64,000 nucleotides of DNA from Isoetes taiwanensis (lineage: Eukaryota > Streptophyta > Lycopodiopsida > Isoetales > Isoetaceae), in contig JAJEKV010000025.1 in the NCBI GenBank assembly GCA_021234155.1, positions 16,855,094-16,919,093 of the forward strand. The letters are read 5' to 3'. Positions 47,751-58,547 of this stretch are shown piece after piece (positions within the stretch are counted from its first letter, which is position 1; each line of letters opens with the position of its first letter). The notes beneath the pieces are model-generated. The model worked only from the letters and a program-made list of their open reading frames with translations, ran no database searches and was not told the DNA's origin. Both the position numbers and the translations under genes were made by a program.

Positions 47751-47945
47751 GTGAGCAGCTAGAAGAAATTCCTTGCCTGTTATGTATGCTACCCAGCTGC
47801 AAATCTGCTTGTTGGATGCGTAAGATCGAGATCCAGCATCGCTGTTCAATGCTTGCTGAACAAATGGGCCGTTGAAGCATGCATTTCTTCCATTATAAGT
47901 GTCTACGCTATGACCACAACAATAATCTAGAAAACCATTAAGGAA

Positions 47946-48053
47946 GGCGAAATTTTTGTGAGCTGAAAATTTCGCTCTGAAATTTTCAGCTGACGTGCCC
48001 CGCCACGTCAGCTGAAAATTTCAGGCGAAATTTTCTGGTCACAAAAATTTGCC
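47946..48053. repeat. 108-bp foldback (inverted repeat) upstream of SAC3B exon 1
   Basis: The left arm (47946-47997) starts GGCGAAATTTTTGTGA and ends CAGCTGACGTG. The right arm (48004-48053) is nearly its reverse complement; the centre is CCCCGC. It lies in a stretch of about 370 bp (47943-48310) that the copy at 55832 lacks, and about 200 bp upstream of the SAC3B start codon. The rest of that stretch is GC-rich with a G8 run. Confidence 0.8.
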
Positions 48054-48310
48054 AACGAAAAAACAGGGACCTGAAATTTTGTCCCTTTTTTGCTTTTCTG
48101 GCAATTATCCGCCGGAAATATTGGCGGCGCCGGTTAGAAGGGGACAGCAGGGGGGGGCGGTGAGCGGGAGACGGAAACCGCTGCAGGGGGCCGACCATCG
48201 ATTGAAGATCGGAGGCGAGGGGCAAGGATCGACCGTGTTTTTCCCCCCCTGAAAAATCCCGCCGCTTTGGCCCTATAATTTCGTGGTCCCCGCTTTTTCG
48301 TTCTAGAAAC

Positions 48311-49805
48311 CGGGGGGCAAATTCCATAAGATGGGGAGCAATGAAGGCTAGGCCCACTATTTTCGGGTTGCCCTAAGCTGGTTTATGTGGGTTTGTGGCA
48401 TATTTCAGGTTTTCAGGTATATGCTAGTATATGCCCGAAATATGCCAATAACCGCTCCAAACCCATTATTGGCTGTAAACAGTCGTTCGCTTCTATTGCT
48501 GGGCAGCCACTCCCGAAACCGACTAACCCATTACTTGCCATTTATCTCTCCGTTGGTTTCGTTGTAAATCATTCTGAGGAGCTCAAATCCTACACTCAAC
48601 TGGCAGATCACTGGAGGACAGGCGCCAAAATGGCAAGCTATGCCGATGGGATCCTAAGGTGCGGCCAAGTATGAATAAAATACTTGAGCCAGCCTTTCGT
48701 TATTTATTGGACTCATAGCTTAATTACTGCGGTTACTTGCATTTGCATGGCACTTGTTTTTTAAAATGATGTGGTCTACCTATGGTGAGAGTTGTGCATA
48801 AAGACATGATAATGATGAAAAAGCTTAGTAGTGACTGGATCCTAAGTACGCCTTCAGGTTCTTGAGTTTTTCATTCTACTTCATTCTATTTCCTTATCTG
48901 TGCAACAAGGGTTTTGCAGCTATGCTATTTGAATTTCGTTACAGAGGGCTCCCGTGTTTATTCTACTTCTGTATGTATTTTGTTATAGAGTGCTTTATGC
49001 ACGGGCTTTACTACAGCGAAAAACATCTTGAATATTGTTATAACATTTCAGGAGTCTCGGACACATGAATCAACGTTTCCAGGTATTGCCATTTTGATGC
49101 TTACTTACAAAGGTCAAGTAGGCCTTGTTTCCAATAAGGCAGGTCTATATGATGTTTAACTAAGGTTTCTAATAAGGCATGCTTAAATTTCAAAAGTTTG
49201 CTGTACAAGAAAAGCAGGAATTTGAGACCAGAACTTTTGAACTAGCTTCTTAAATGCATAATTTGATGAGAGCTCACAGCGAGGAGAAGGGGCTATGAAA
49301 AGCTCTGTAATAGGATTTTTCAGGGTGTAGGAGCTCAAATAAGAGACATTGAGTAGAATAAATGAGATTGAAGCTTCAAATACCATGCATAATCCTAAAA
49401 ACTCCTATTCTGATTCATCTTACCATGATTACATGGGTAAGAGAGGCTGTCTTATCTTTTGCAAAAATTTTGAATCCCATGTTGCGTCCTGGCAATACCC
49501 TCATATATTCACTAAGAAAAGGTCATTCACCAATGTTCATGCCGTGTAACTGGCACCCAAGAATGGACTGGAAAAAAATTTGTTGCTGATGGCATGGGGT
49601 GTCGAGATATAGATTTGTCAAGGATCTCGGATTCGAGAGCCTTTATTATTTAAGAATATCGTCATGGTTGAGTAAGTCAAGCGAAAATAAACAGATGAAC
49701 ATGCCTTGCAAGATTCTGTATGAAACAGTTGGTTTTCTTCATCAGAGTTAACACTGTTACTATAGTTCGAACGTCATGAGGTATGTGAATGTTACAAATA
49801 GTATA
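48311..49805. repeat. SAC3B upstream repeat, copy R1
   Basis: Begins GGGGGCAAATTCCATAAG and continues through GGCCCACTATTTTCGGG. Nearly identical to R2 (49919-51790) and R3 (55833-57939). It breaks off at 49805 where the hairpin repeat begins. It contains an open frame of 95 codons (48387-48674) and one of 68 codons (48862-49068), neither recognised. Confidence 0.9.
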
Positions 49806-49808
49806 TGG

Positions 49809-49905
49809 TGTTTTCCTTCGTTTCACCGAATAGAAGGAAAACAAAGTTCTAGAACTATGGAGGTAGTTAGCAATTAGTTATTTTGTCATTTTTCCTCTCT
49901 AGCCC
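49809..49905. repeat. Hairpin repeat, copy 3, with compensated stem
   Basis: TGTTTTCCTTC (49809-49819) pairs with GAAGGAAAACA (49833-49843). Compared with 27093 and 38354 both arms have changed at the matching position, keeping the stem perfect. The flank GAGGTAGTTAGCAATTAGTT is also shared with those copies. Confidence 0.75.
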
Positions 49906-49918
49906 CTTTCTCATCCCA

Positions 49919-51790
49919 GCAATGAAGGGTAGGCCCACTATTTTCGGGTTGCCCTAAGCTGGTTTATGTGGGTTTGTGGCATATTTCAGGTCTATGCTAG
50001 TATATGCCCGAAATATGCCAATAACCGCTCCAAACCCATTATTGGCTGTAAACAGTCGTTCGCTTCTACTGCTGGGCAGCCACTCCCGAAACCGACTAAC
50101 CCATTACTTGCCACTTATCTCTCCATTGGTCTCGCTGTAAATCATTCTGAGGAGCTCAAATCCTACACTCAACTGGCAGATCACTGGAGGACAGACGCCA
50201 AAATGGCAAACTATGGCGATGGGATCCTAAGGTGTGGCCAAGTATGAATAAAATACTTGAGCCAGCCTTTCGTTATTTATTGGACTCATAGCTTAATTAC
50301 TGCGGTTACTTGCATTTGCATGGCACTTGTTTTTTAAAATGATGTGGTCTACCTATGGTGAGAGTTGTGCATAAAGACATGATAATGATGTAAAAGCTTA
50401 GTAGTGACTGGATCCTAAGTACGCCTTCAGATTCTTGAGTTTTTATTCTACTTCGCTCTATTTCCTTATCTGTGCAACAAGGGTTTTGCAGCTATGCTAT
50501 TTGAATTTCGTTACAGAGGGCTCCCGTCTTTATTCTACTTCTGTATGTATTTTGTTATAGAGTGCTTTATGCACGGGCTTTACTCTTGAATATTGTTATA
50601 ACATTTCAGGAGTCTCGGACACATGAATCAACGTTTCCAGGTATTGCCATTTTGATGCTTACTTACAAAGGTCAAGTAGGCCTTGTTTCCAATAAGGCAG
50701 GTCTATATCATGTTTAACTAAGGTTTCTAATAAGGCATGCTTAAATTTCAAAAGTTTGCTGTACAAGAAAAGCAGGAATTTGAGGCCAGAACTTTTGAAC
50801 TAGCTTCTTAAATGCACAATTTGAAGAGAGCTCACAGCGAGGAGAAGGGGCTATGAAAAGCTCTGTAATAGGATTTTTCAGAGTGTAGGAGCTCAAATAA
50901 GAGACACTGAGTAGAATAAATGAGATTGAAGCTTCAAATACCATGCATAATCCTAAAAACTCCTATTCTGATTCATCTTACCATGATTACATGGGTAAGA
51001 GAGGCTGTCTTATCTTTTGCAAAAATTTTGAATCCCATGTTGCGTCCTGGCAATACCCTCATATATTCGCTAAGAAAAGGTCATTCGCCAATGTTCATGC
51101 CATGTAACTGGCACCCAAGAATGGACTGGAAAAAAATTTGTTACTAATGGCATGGGGTGTCGAGATATAGATCTGTCAAGGATCTCGGATTCGAGAGCCT
51201 TTATTATTTAAGAATATCGTCATGGTTGAGTAAGTCAAGCGAAAATAAACAGATGAACATGCCTTGCAAGATTCTGTATGAACCAGTTGGTTTTCTTCAT
51301 CAGAGTTAATACTGTTACTATAGTTCGAACGTCATGAGGTACGTGAATGTTACAAATAGTATCTGTTTGTAACCTCCAAATCAGGAAATTTAATTGTGGA
51401 GCTCGACATGCATTTTGAAATTGTCCTTAGATTTTTCTTCAGCACTATTGTGATGTATTGATATGTTCTTTCGTTCATATAATAATGGGGATTTGAAGGA
51501 CTGTGAGAACAGTGGCTTTGATAAAAGTGGTCGAAGCAGCCATGTACACCTAACATTCTTAGCTTTGGTGTTTTTGGTCTATTTACAAATAACTTAATAG
51601 ATGTCCAATTCAGGTTTCTGTCATATATGGTACCTATCCTAGTGTCTATTGTTGAAATGTTTATTGTTATGCTAATATTACTATATTTCTAGATGTGGCG
51701 ATTGTATCTGTAGTGTTACCTGTGACCGATTAAAATGCATTTGATAATGTAAACCATATCCTCTATTAAATTGGATATCCCTTTCTCGTT
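49919..51790. repeat. SAC3B upstream repeat, copy R2
   Basis: Starts at GCAATGAAGGGTAGGCCC and extends further at its right end than R1, to about 51790. It lacks a short piece (CAGCGAAAAACAT region) present in R1 and R3. A 93-codon frame (49966-50247) corresponds to the one in R1 with several amino-acid changes. Confidence 0.9.
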
Positions 51791-51799
51791 TATCCTATT

Positions 51800-52270
51800 G
51801 TTTAAATTTGGTTTTTCCGGGGTTCCGAAAACGTTTTGGAATTTTTTTTAACTTGATTTCCTAAGGTTTTGAGGGTTTTGCCTGCCGGAAAACAATTTCG
51901 ATTTGCCAAAAATCGGGAAAAATTCCTTAGCCTTGATTTTGGTTTCGATTTTGCCCTTTTTTTATTTCGACCTTCAAATCCGGCATGCGTATGTGAACGG
52001 CGTGGAGGACATCGGGGACGGCATGGAGGACATCGTGGATTTGCTCTGCTACTGGGACTCTTAGCGCTAAGATGCCGCAATAGGTAAGCCCTACAGGTTG
52101 GGTTGTTCTTGACGTTTCTTGACTGCCACTTCATTGGATCATTTCTTGACTGCCACTAATCTAAAAGATTGTGCATTTTTTAACAGGATAAATTATAACA
52201 GAGGTTAGCATAGAGGATACATCCTGTGTCTTTCTTATCTTCAATATTTGTTACGAGAAATTTTTACTAG
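51800..52270. other. Stretch without a recognised gene
   Basis: It contains GGCATGGAGGACATCGTGG-like short repeats (about 52000-52040, GGAGGACATCG twice) and no recognised motif. Confidence 0.35.
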
Positions 52271-52288
52271 CCAATCTTGTGCAATCGA

Positions 52289-52535
52289 TGAAGAAGGCCA
52301 ATGTGTGTCAAAAGGTGTCCTGTGGCAACGAGCATGTCTTACCTTCAGTCACTGACGGTACTCCAGATATGAGTGCATGTTATGCATGGGGCAACAATTT
52401 GTATGGCCATTTAGAACTAGCAGATGTCAAAAAAAGAAACTACTGAGTTACTCGAAGCAGTGAAGGGATTGTCAATTATAGACATAGCTTGCAGAGCGTT
52501 CCATAGTGCCATATTTTCTTCAGGTCAAATCCTTT
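52289..52535 (+). pseudogene. RCC1-repeat protein fragment
   Basis: VSCGNEHVLPSVTDG then CYAWGNNLYGHLELAD is a clear RCC1 repeat (family pattern CGxxHxxALxxDG...WGxNxxGQLG). After a frameshift near 52440 the next repeat begins TELLEAVKGLSIIDIACRAF and HSAIFSSG. Key residues are altered (LGL to LEL, CGAFH to CRAFH) and no flanking exon was found. It is probably a decayed exon of an RCC1/UVR8-like gene; the protein would have been a seven-bladed propeller. Confidence 0.6.
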
Positions 52536-52609
52536 CGCAGATCTATATCAGCAAATGGGCCAACCAGAGCACATTGTTTTGAAGGTCCTTTTGGCTAAAG
52601 GATTCTCTC

Positions 52610-55600
52610 TTACATAGACAATTAATGTTTTAGAAACAAGTTAATCTTGATGCATTTACTTCTATACCCATCTAGAGAATAGAAGTGCCCAAGTCTGAGA
52701 TGTGTGCTACCATAAACAAGACTGTAATGCCAATATCAGTTGAGCTAGGAAGGCCAATTTGAATGTAAATTAAATCATCTTGACAACCTGATTATGCACA
52801 AGAAAACCACTTGGCAGAGACACATTACCTAAGCATTAGCTTTGTACTAGAGTCTTTGCTGGAGGCAGAATGTTGAAGCAGCATTAACATGGACTACATG
52901 TTGTAAGCATCGTCTTTAACAGTATTTGTACAGTTTATGCTTAGTATATATGACATGTCTGGAGCCAATGGTAGTTGTAAAAATGTGTAATAATTATTGT
53001 TTTATTAATCTACTTTACAGTTTAAAGTTGGCATGAAAAAATTTAGTGTTGGATTGAACTAGATCATACAAATCTTGGAAGATGAGGACTATGTCTCTTG
53101 CATTAGCATTTGCAATATGATTCTGGTAGAAGTCTCACACAGTGCGCATGCATATTTCTTATGCATGATTTTAACAGGAGTAGCTGCTACTCCTCACAGT
53201 GGCAGAGGTACATGTTCTTCTTTGTAAGTTTGTCCGTGATACATTCTTCTTTGATACATTTATGACAATTGTTCTTTGATACATTCTTCTTTGATACATT
53301 CGTGACGATCTTCCTCATTACAAATCTTTGTTCTTCCTTTATAGGTACCAAGCTTTTGTCCAGTGCAACACCTTTATCCGATTCTTACTGTCTACCCTTT
53401 GGTAAGACTTTTGTCTCAAGTTATTTTGTTTTTGGCTTTTCATCTTTAAACCGACCCTTATGTCAAAACTTGCTTAACATGAATGCAAACTATTTCCTGT
53501 TCTAAATGATTTAATAGTATTCCAAGTAACCAAGAACATCATTCTATTCAGAAGGCTGGTCTTGCAAATCATCCTGAGTGCAGCTTGGTTTCTATTCTAT
53601 TTGCCTTCATTTCTATAGACAGTTCGATCCAATTGTAGAATATGAACTTGCCTAAATAGATAAATTTTGTGGTGGGGTGGACTCATTTGTTTCATAGAGT
53701 ACAACCATGATGCAATGATAGTGGTTTGATCATATTATCAGATAGAATATATCATCTGTTATATATTCCAACAGATTAGGTTATGTAAAATATTGCAGAT
53801 CACGTTCATGCTTGAGTTTCTTGAATTTATATACAACTTCAAATGTTGAAGAAGAAGTTCTTTTGGAACCTCAATCTTCTAAATTGGAGATATAATTTTT
53901 TTAACATTTTCATTCTTCCTTCTATTCTATTCTATTCTATTCTTAAGTTGCAGAGTTTCAAAGAGACACACTTATATTGGACATCGAGTTGTGTCGATGA
54001 TAAGGTATGTTTTTGCTGTGTTTCTTTTGGCCAATTGTAGAGATCTGTTATGTGCGTTTATTAGAGATTTTGCCATGTTCCAATTGGCCAATTGTAGAGA
54101 TCTGTTAAGTGTGCTTATTAGAGATTTTGCAATGTTATGCAGAGATGAATAAATGCACATTGGATTGTTATCTTAGTCCCAAATAGATTCAACCATGTTT
54201 TGTTATGTGTGAAATTCTATCAGTGTCTATTATAAGATTTTTTTGCCATATATCAAGCTCGGCTGAAACAATCTAGGCATCTTTCTGATCTTCAATTGAT
54301 GTTATCGCAAATGTTCTGGTCATTGTGGTGAGATGTTCATTTTTATGGGGAGCCCGACATGCCATTTGTGTTTGACATGAGCCGTGGAGAGCTGGACATG
54401 CCATTTATGTTCAACATGGCTGGTCATTTAGTTGCTTGGTCCCAAATTTTAAGTATTTCTTTTTGAATCACTGCCTTTATTTGCTCGGATATGGGCCTAA
54501 CAAATCATGCTAGAGAGGTAAGATATGGGTCCTCATGCATGTCCTCTTGATGGTAGTGTCCATATTCATACATGTAACTCTACATTCATGCCTTTTAAAT
54601 AGTTGACAGTATTAACTTTTGTTAAACTCTCAACCAGGTTGACAGTTTCTGGTTTAAAGAACTCTTCTTATATATGGAAACAAGAACCCATCTCATTAGA
54701 ATATTTAAGTCTCTGTAAACTTGAGAGCAGCCTGACTGAAACACCTAGAACAAACATGGTGCCAGAGTTCAACAAGCAAATAGAGCAAGAAATCTAGGAA
54801 CACTTTTGGCGACAAGAAGCAAATGAAGCCGTGCCGCAACTGCAATTGGTGGAAGGTTTTATTCCTCTCTTCATGTCTTTAACTATGCTGCCTGTATGCA
54901 ATTGGTGAAAGGTGTTAATCCTCTCTTTGTGTCTTTAAACTATGTCGTTACCTACTGTTACATGCTAACCCATAGCCACATGGCGCGTGCAAAACTTCAT
55001 TTTCTCTGGTGGATATTTGTTGTTATGATTCTATCTATGATTTGCAACTTAAATGCCTAGAAAGAATAGTGTTTTTATCATGAGTTCTAGATCAGTATTT
55101 GCAGCTAGGAATGTTGCAAGCTCAACTCATATTGGCGTACATTAGAAGGATGTGGCAAGTGCTTTTCAGCTTGAAGAGTATAATCCGATTGAAGAATGTA
55201 ATCAGATTACTATTCATAGAAAACAATAGTATGCCTAATAGTATTGTTTAAATTCTTTATAATCCATTTGACTAAAAATATAGAAATAGAAAGTGATATT
55301 GCTATTGTTATGGCTATGGCTTCAGCCATGTCAAGTTGTTTATTCCAGGATAGATGATGTTGAAGAGTTTAGAGGGTTCACATAACTAAATGCACCGCAT
55401 CTTAGTTCGATGTTTTGTAAATATAAGTGGCATATTGAATTGCATTCTTTGTAGCAGCCATTTACAGTCCATTCATATGTTCATGTCAAAGAGAAAATAT
55501 AGTAGATGGGTCTCCATTAGTTCATACGCGTTTAAATATGTATTTTGAGCAATGGCAGTTCAGGGTGAGTTGCTGTTGCCTTGCCTTCAATAATTTGAAA

Positions 55601-55610
55601 GTTATGATGT
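52610..55610. other. Long stretch without a recognised gene
   Basis: It includes a pentanucleotide tract at 53921-53942, a 57-bp tandem duplication at about 54031-54137 (CCAATTGTAGAGATCTGTTA twice) and a short repeat of GACATGCCATTT (54357-54407). Open frames are short and unrecognised (for example 54603-54797). Confidence 0.35.
53921..53942. repeat. (TTCTA)n pentanucleotide tract
   Basis: Four to five units of TTCTA, the same unit as the LINE tails at 59637 and 60108. It may be another tail-only LINE insertion, but there is no paralogous empty site to compare with. Confidence 0.7.
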
Positions 55611-55616
55611 CAATTA

Positions 55617-55831
55617 GCTGAAGAATTGGGCGCGTCCATGTGAGCAGCTAGAAGAAATTCCTTGCCTGTTATGTATGCTACCCAGCTGCAAATCTGCTTG
55701 TTGGATGCATAAGATCGAGATCCAGCATCGCTGTTCAATGCTTGCTGAACAAATGGGTCGTTGAAGCATGCATTTCTTTCATTATAATTGTCTACGCTAT
55801 GACCACAACAATAATCTAGAAAACCATTAAG
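55617..55831 (-). pseudogene. Duplicate of the SAC3B exon 1 start and leader
   Basis: 215 bp nearly identical to 47728-47942. It contains the SAC3B start codon, seven further codons (MDAPNSSA) and the upstream leader, then stops. No further SAC3B exon lies to its left, so it could start translation of at most a short chimeric peptide. It is joined directly to repeat R3, without the 370-bp stretch that separates the same parts at the SAC3B locus. Confidence 0.88.
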
Positions 55832-55832
55832 T

Positions 55833-57939
55833 CGGGGGCAAATTCCATAAGATGGGGAGCAATGAAGGGTAGGCCCACTATTTTCGGGTTGCCCTAAGCT
55901 GGTTTATGTGGGTTTGTGGCATATTTCAGGTATATGCTAGTATATGCCCGAAATATGCCAATAAATAACCGCTCCAAACCCATTATTGGCTGTAAACAGT
56001 CGTTCGCTTCTATTGCTGGGCAGCCACTCCCGAAACTGACTAACCCATTACTTGCCATTTATCTCTCCGTTGGTTTCGTTGTAAATCATTCTGAGGAGCT
56101 CAAATCCTACACTCAACTGGCAGAGGCGCCAAAATGGCAAGCTATGGCGATGGGATCCTAAGGTGCAGCCAAGTATGAATAAAATACTTGAGCTTGCCTT
56201 TCGTTATTTATTGGACTCATAGCTTAATTACTGCGGTTACTTGCATTTGCATGGCACTTGTTATTTAAAATGATGTGGTCTACCTATGGTGAGAGTTGTG
56301 CATAAAGACATGATAATGATGAAAAAGCTTAGTAGTGACTGGATCCTAAGTACGCCTTCAGATTCTTGAGTTTTTCATTCTACTTCATTCTATTTCCTTA
56401 TCTGTGCAACAAGGGTTTTGCAGCTATGCTATTTGAATTTCGTTACAGAGGGCTCCCGTGTTTATTCTACTTCTGTATGTATTTTGTTATAGAGTGCTTT
56501 ATGCACGGGCTTTACTACAGCGAAAAACATCTTGAATATTGTTATAACATTTCAGGAGTCTCGGACACATGAATCAACGTTTCCAGGTATTGCCATTTTG
56601 ATGCTTACTTACAAAGGTCAAGTAGGCCTTGTTTCCAATAAGGCAGGTCTATATGATGTTTAACTAAGGTTTCTAATAAGGCATGCTTAAATTTCAAAGG
56701 TTTGCTGTACAAGAAAAGCAGGAATTTGAGGCCAGAACTTTTGAACTAGCTTCTTAAATGCACAATTTGAAGAGAGCTCACAGCGAGGAGAAGGGGCTAT
56801 GAAAAGCTCTGTAATAGGATTTTTCAGAGTGTAGGAGCTCAAATAAGAGACAATGAGTAGAATAAATGAGATTGAAGCTTCAAAATACCATGCATAGTTG
56901 TAACGGGCCCATGGTAGACCACTCGAGTATTCGAACCTTGAATGTGCCTGTGGGGCGTTCCCGAGACACCGGCATAAATGGGTAGAAGCGACTACTCATA
57001 AACGTCTAGACGGTTTTGCCCAGTTGGTTAAGGGCATGTCGGTTAGGAACGTTACAATAATCCTAAAAACTCCTATTGATTCATCTTACCATGATTACAT
57101 GGGTAAGAGAGGCTGTCTTATCTTTTGCAAAAATTTTGAATCCCATGTTGCGTCCTAGCAATACCCTCATATATTCGCTAAGAAAAGGTCATTCGCTAAT
57201 GTTCATGCCGTGTAACTGGCACCCAAGAATGGACTGGAAAAAAATTTGTTGCTAATGGCATGGGGTGTCGAGATATAGATCTGTCAAGGATCTCGGATTC
57301 GAGAGCCTTTATTATTTAAGAATATCGTCATGGTTGAGTAACTCAAGCAAAAATAAACAAATGAACATGCCTTGCAAGATTCTGTATGAACCAGTTGGTT
57401 TTCTTCATCAGAGTTAATACTGTTACTATAGTTCGAACGTCATGAGGTATGTGAATGTTACAAGTAGTATCTGTTTGTAACCTCCAAATCAGGAAATTTA
57501 ATTGTGGAGCTCGACATGCATTTTGAAATTGTCCTTATATTTTTCTTCAGTAGTATAGTGATGTATTGATATGTTCTTTCATTCATATAATAATGGGGAT
57601 TTGAAGGACTGTGAGAACAGTGGCTTTGATAAAAGTGGTCGAAGCAGCCATGTACACCTAACATTCTTAGCTTTGGTGTTTTTGGTCTATTTACAAATAA
57701 TTTAATAGATGTCCAATTCAGGTTTCTGTCATATATGGTACCTGTCCTAGTGTCTCAACCTGAGCATGCTATTTAGGATAGTTGCAAGTCTATTGTTGAA
57801 ATGTTTATTGTTATGCTAATATTACTATATTTCTAGATGTGGCGATTGTATCTGTAGTGTTACATGTGACCGATTAAAATGCATTTGATAATGTAAACCA
57901 TATCCTCTATTAAAGTGGATATCCCTTTCTCGTTTATCT
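55833..57939. repeat. SAC3B upstream repeat, copy R3
   Basis: As R1 and R2, reaching the same right end as R2. Specific changes: loss of GATCACTGGAGGAC near 56124 (breaking the 93-codon frame), a 158-bp solo LTR (56899-57056), and about 35 extra bases near 57755. Confidence 0.9.
56899..57056. mobile_element. 158-bp solo LTR of a small (TRIM-like) retrotransposon
   Basis: Begins TGTAACGGGCCC, ends GGAACGTTACA (TG...CA). Repeats R1 and R2 have the empty site CATGCATAATCCTAAA. The insertion is flanked by ATAGT (56894-56898) and ATAAT (57057-57061), a 5-bp target duplication with one later change. It contains tRNA-like pieces (GCCCAGTTGGTTAAGGGC). The short LTR suggests a miniature non-autonomous element. 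Confidence 0.85.
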
Positions 57940-57944
57940 TTAAT

Positions 57945-58540
57945 AATATGGGATAACATGGAAGATGGTTCCGTTTTTTAGAGCTAACTGTTTGCTAGTG
58001 TTGTATCTCTTCTGAAACTCTCATATCTTGCTTTTCATGTGTTGCTTGCATGTTGACAATCAAATTACACAATGGGATTATGAAAGGATGCATTTGAATT
58101 ATAGGTAGTGTTTTCAAAGGAAGTCCTCCAATATTTAAAATTTTAGTTGCCCATCCATTTGCAGCTTTATGACAGAGCAGAGGCAGCTCTCTCTGTATTT
58201 CTCAGCACTGGAAGCATTTGCAAAGCAGCCCATAAACCATCAGTAAAATACATTTTGAGGTTCATGTGATATGGTTGTAGCTGAGGCGACATTCATTTAG
58301 GGTTTTCATTTTGTGGGTATTGCCATCAAAATGTTTGGAAGTGAAACTGAGTGGCTCTGCAGCCAAAGGAGATGTACCAACTACAGAGTCTCCTACTGTT
58401 CTTTTAGTCAACTGGCAATGTAAGGTTTTTTGTTTGGCGTTATATTTCTTAGAAGAAGACTTCACAATTTGTGATTTCATTTACTAGCCTATATATATTT
58501 AGGTGAGAAGCAGGCTAGATATCCTTATCAGGTTTTAACA
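57945..58540. other. Stretch without a recognised gene
   Basis: No coding motif or repeat recognised between R3 and the LINE remnant. Confidence 0.35.
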
Positions 58541-58547
58541 ACTATTC

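Noticed and set aside
47750-47849. Longer SAC3B start region, upstream in frame from 47750
   Set aside because: The frame is open upstream, but the first available codon at 47849 is TTG; the first ATG in good position is at 47750. An upstream exon remains possible.
48862-49068. 68-codon frame, identical in R1 and R3
   Set aside because: Identity is explained by recent duplication; R2 has a deletion there, and the composition gives no family.
57020-57045. tRNA-like string GCCCAGTTGGTTAAGGGC considered as a SINE promoter
   Set aside because: The B-box-like string in the same element is on the opposite strand, and TG...CA ends with a 5-bp duplication fit an LTR better.
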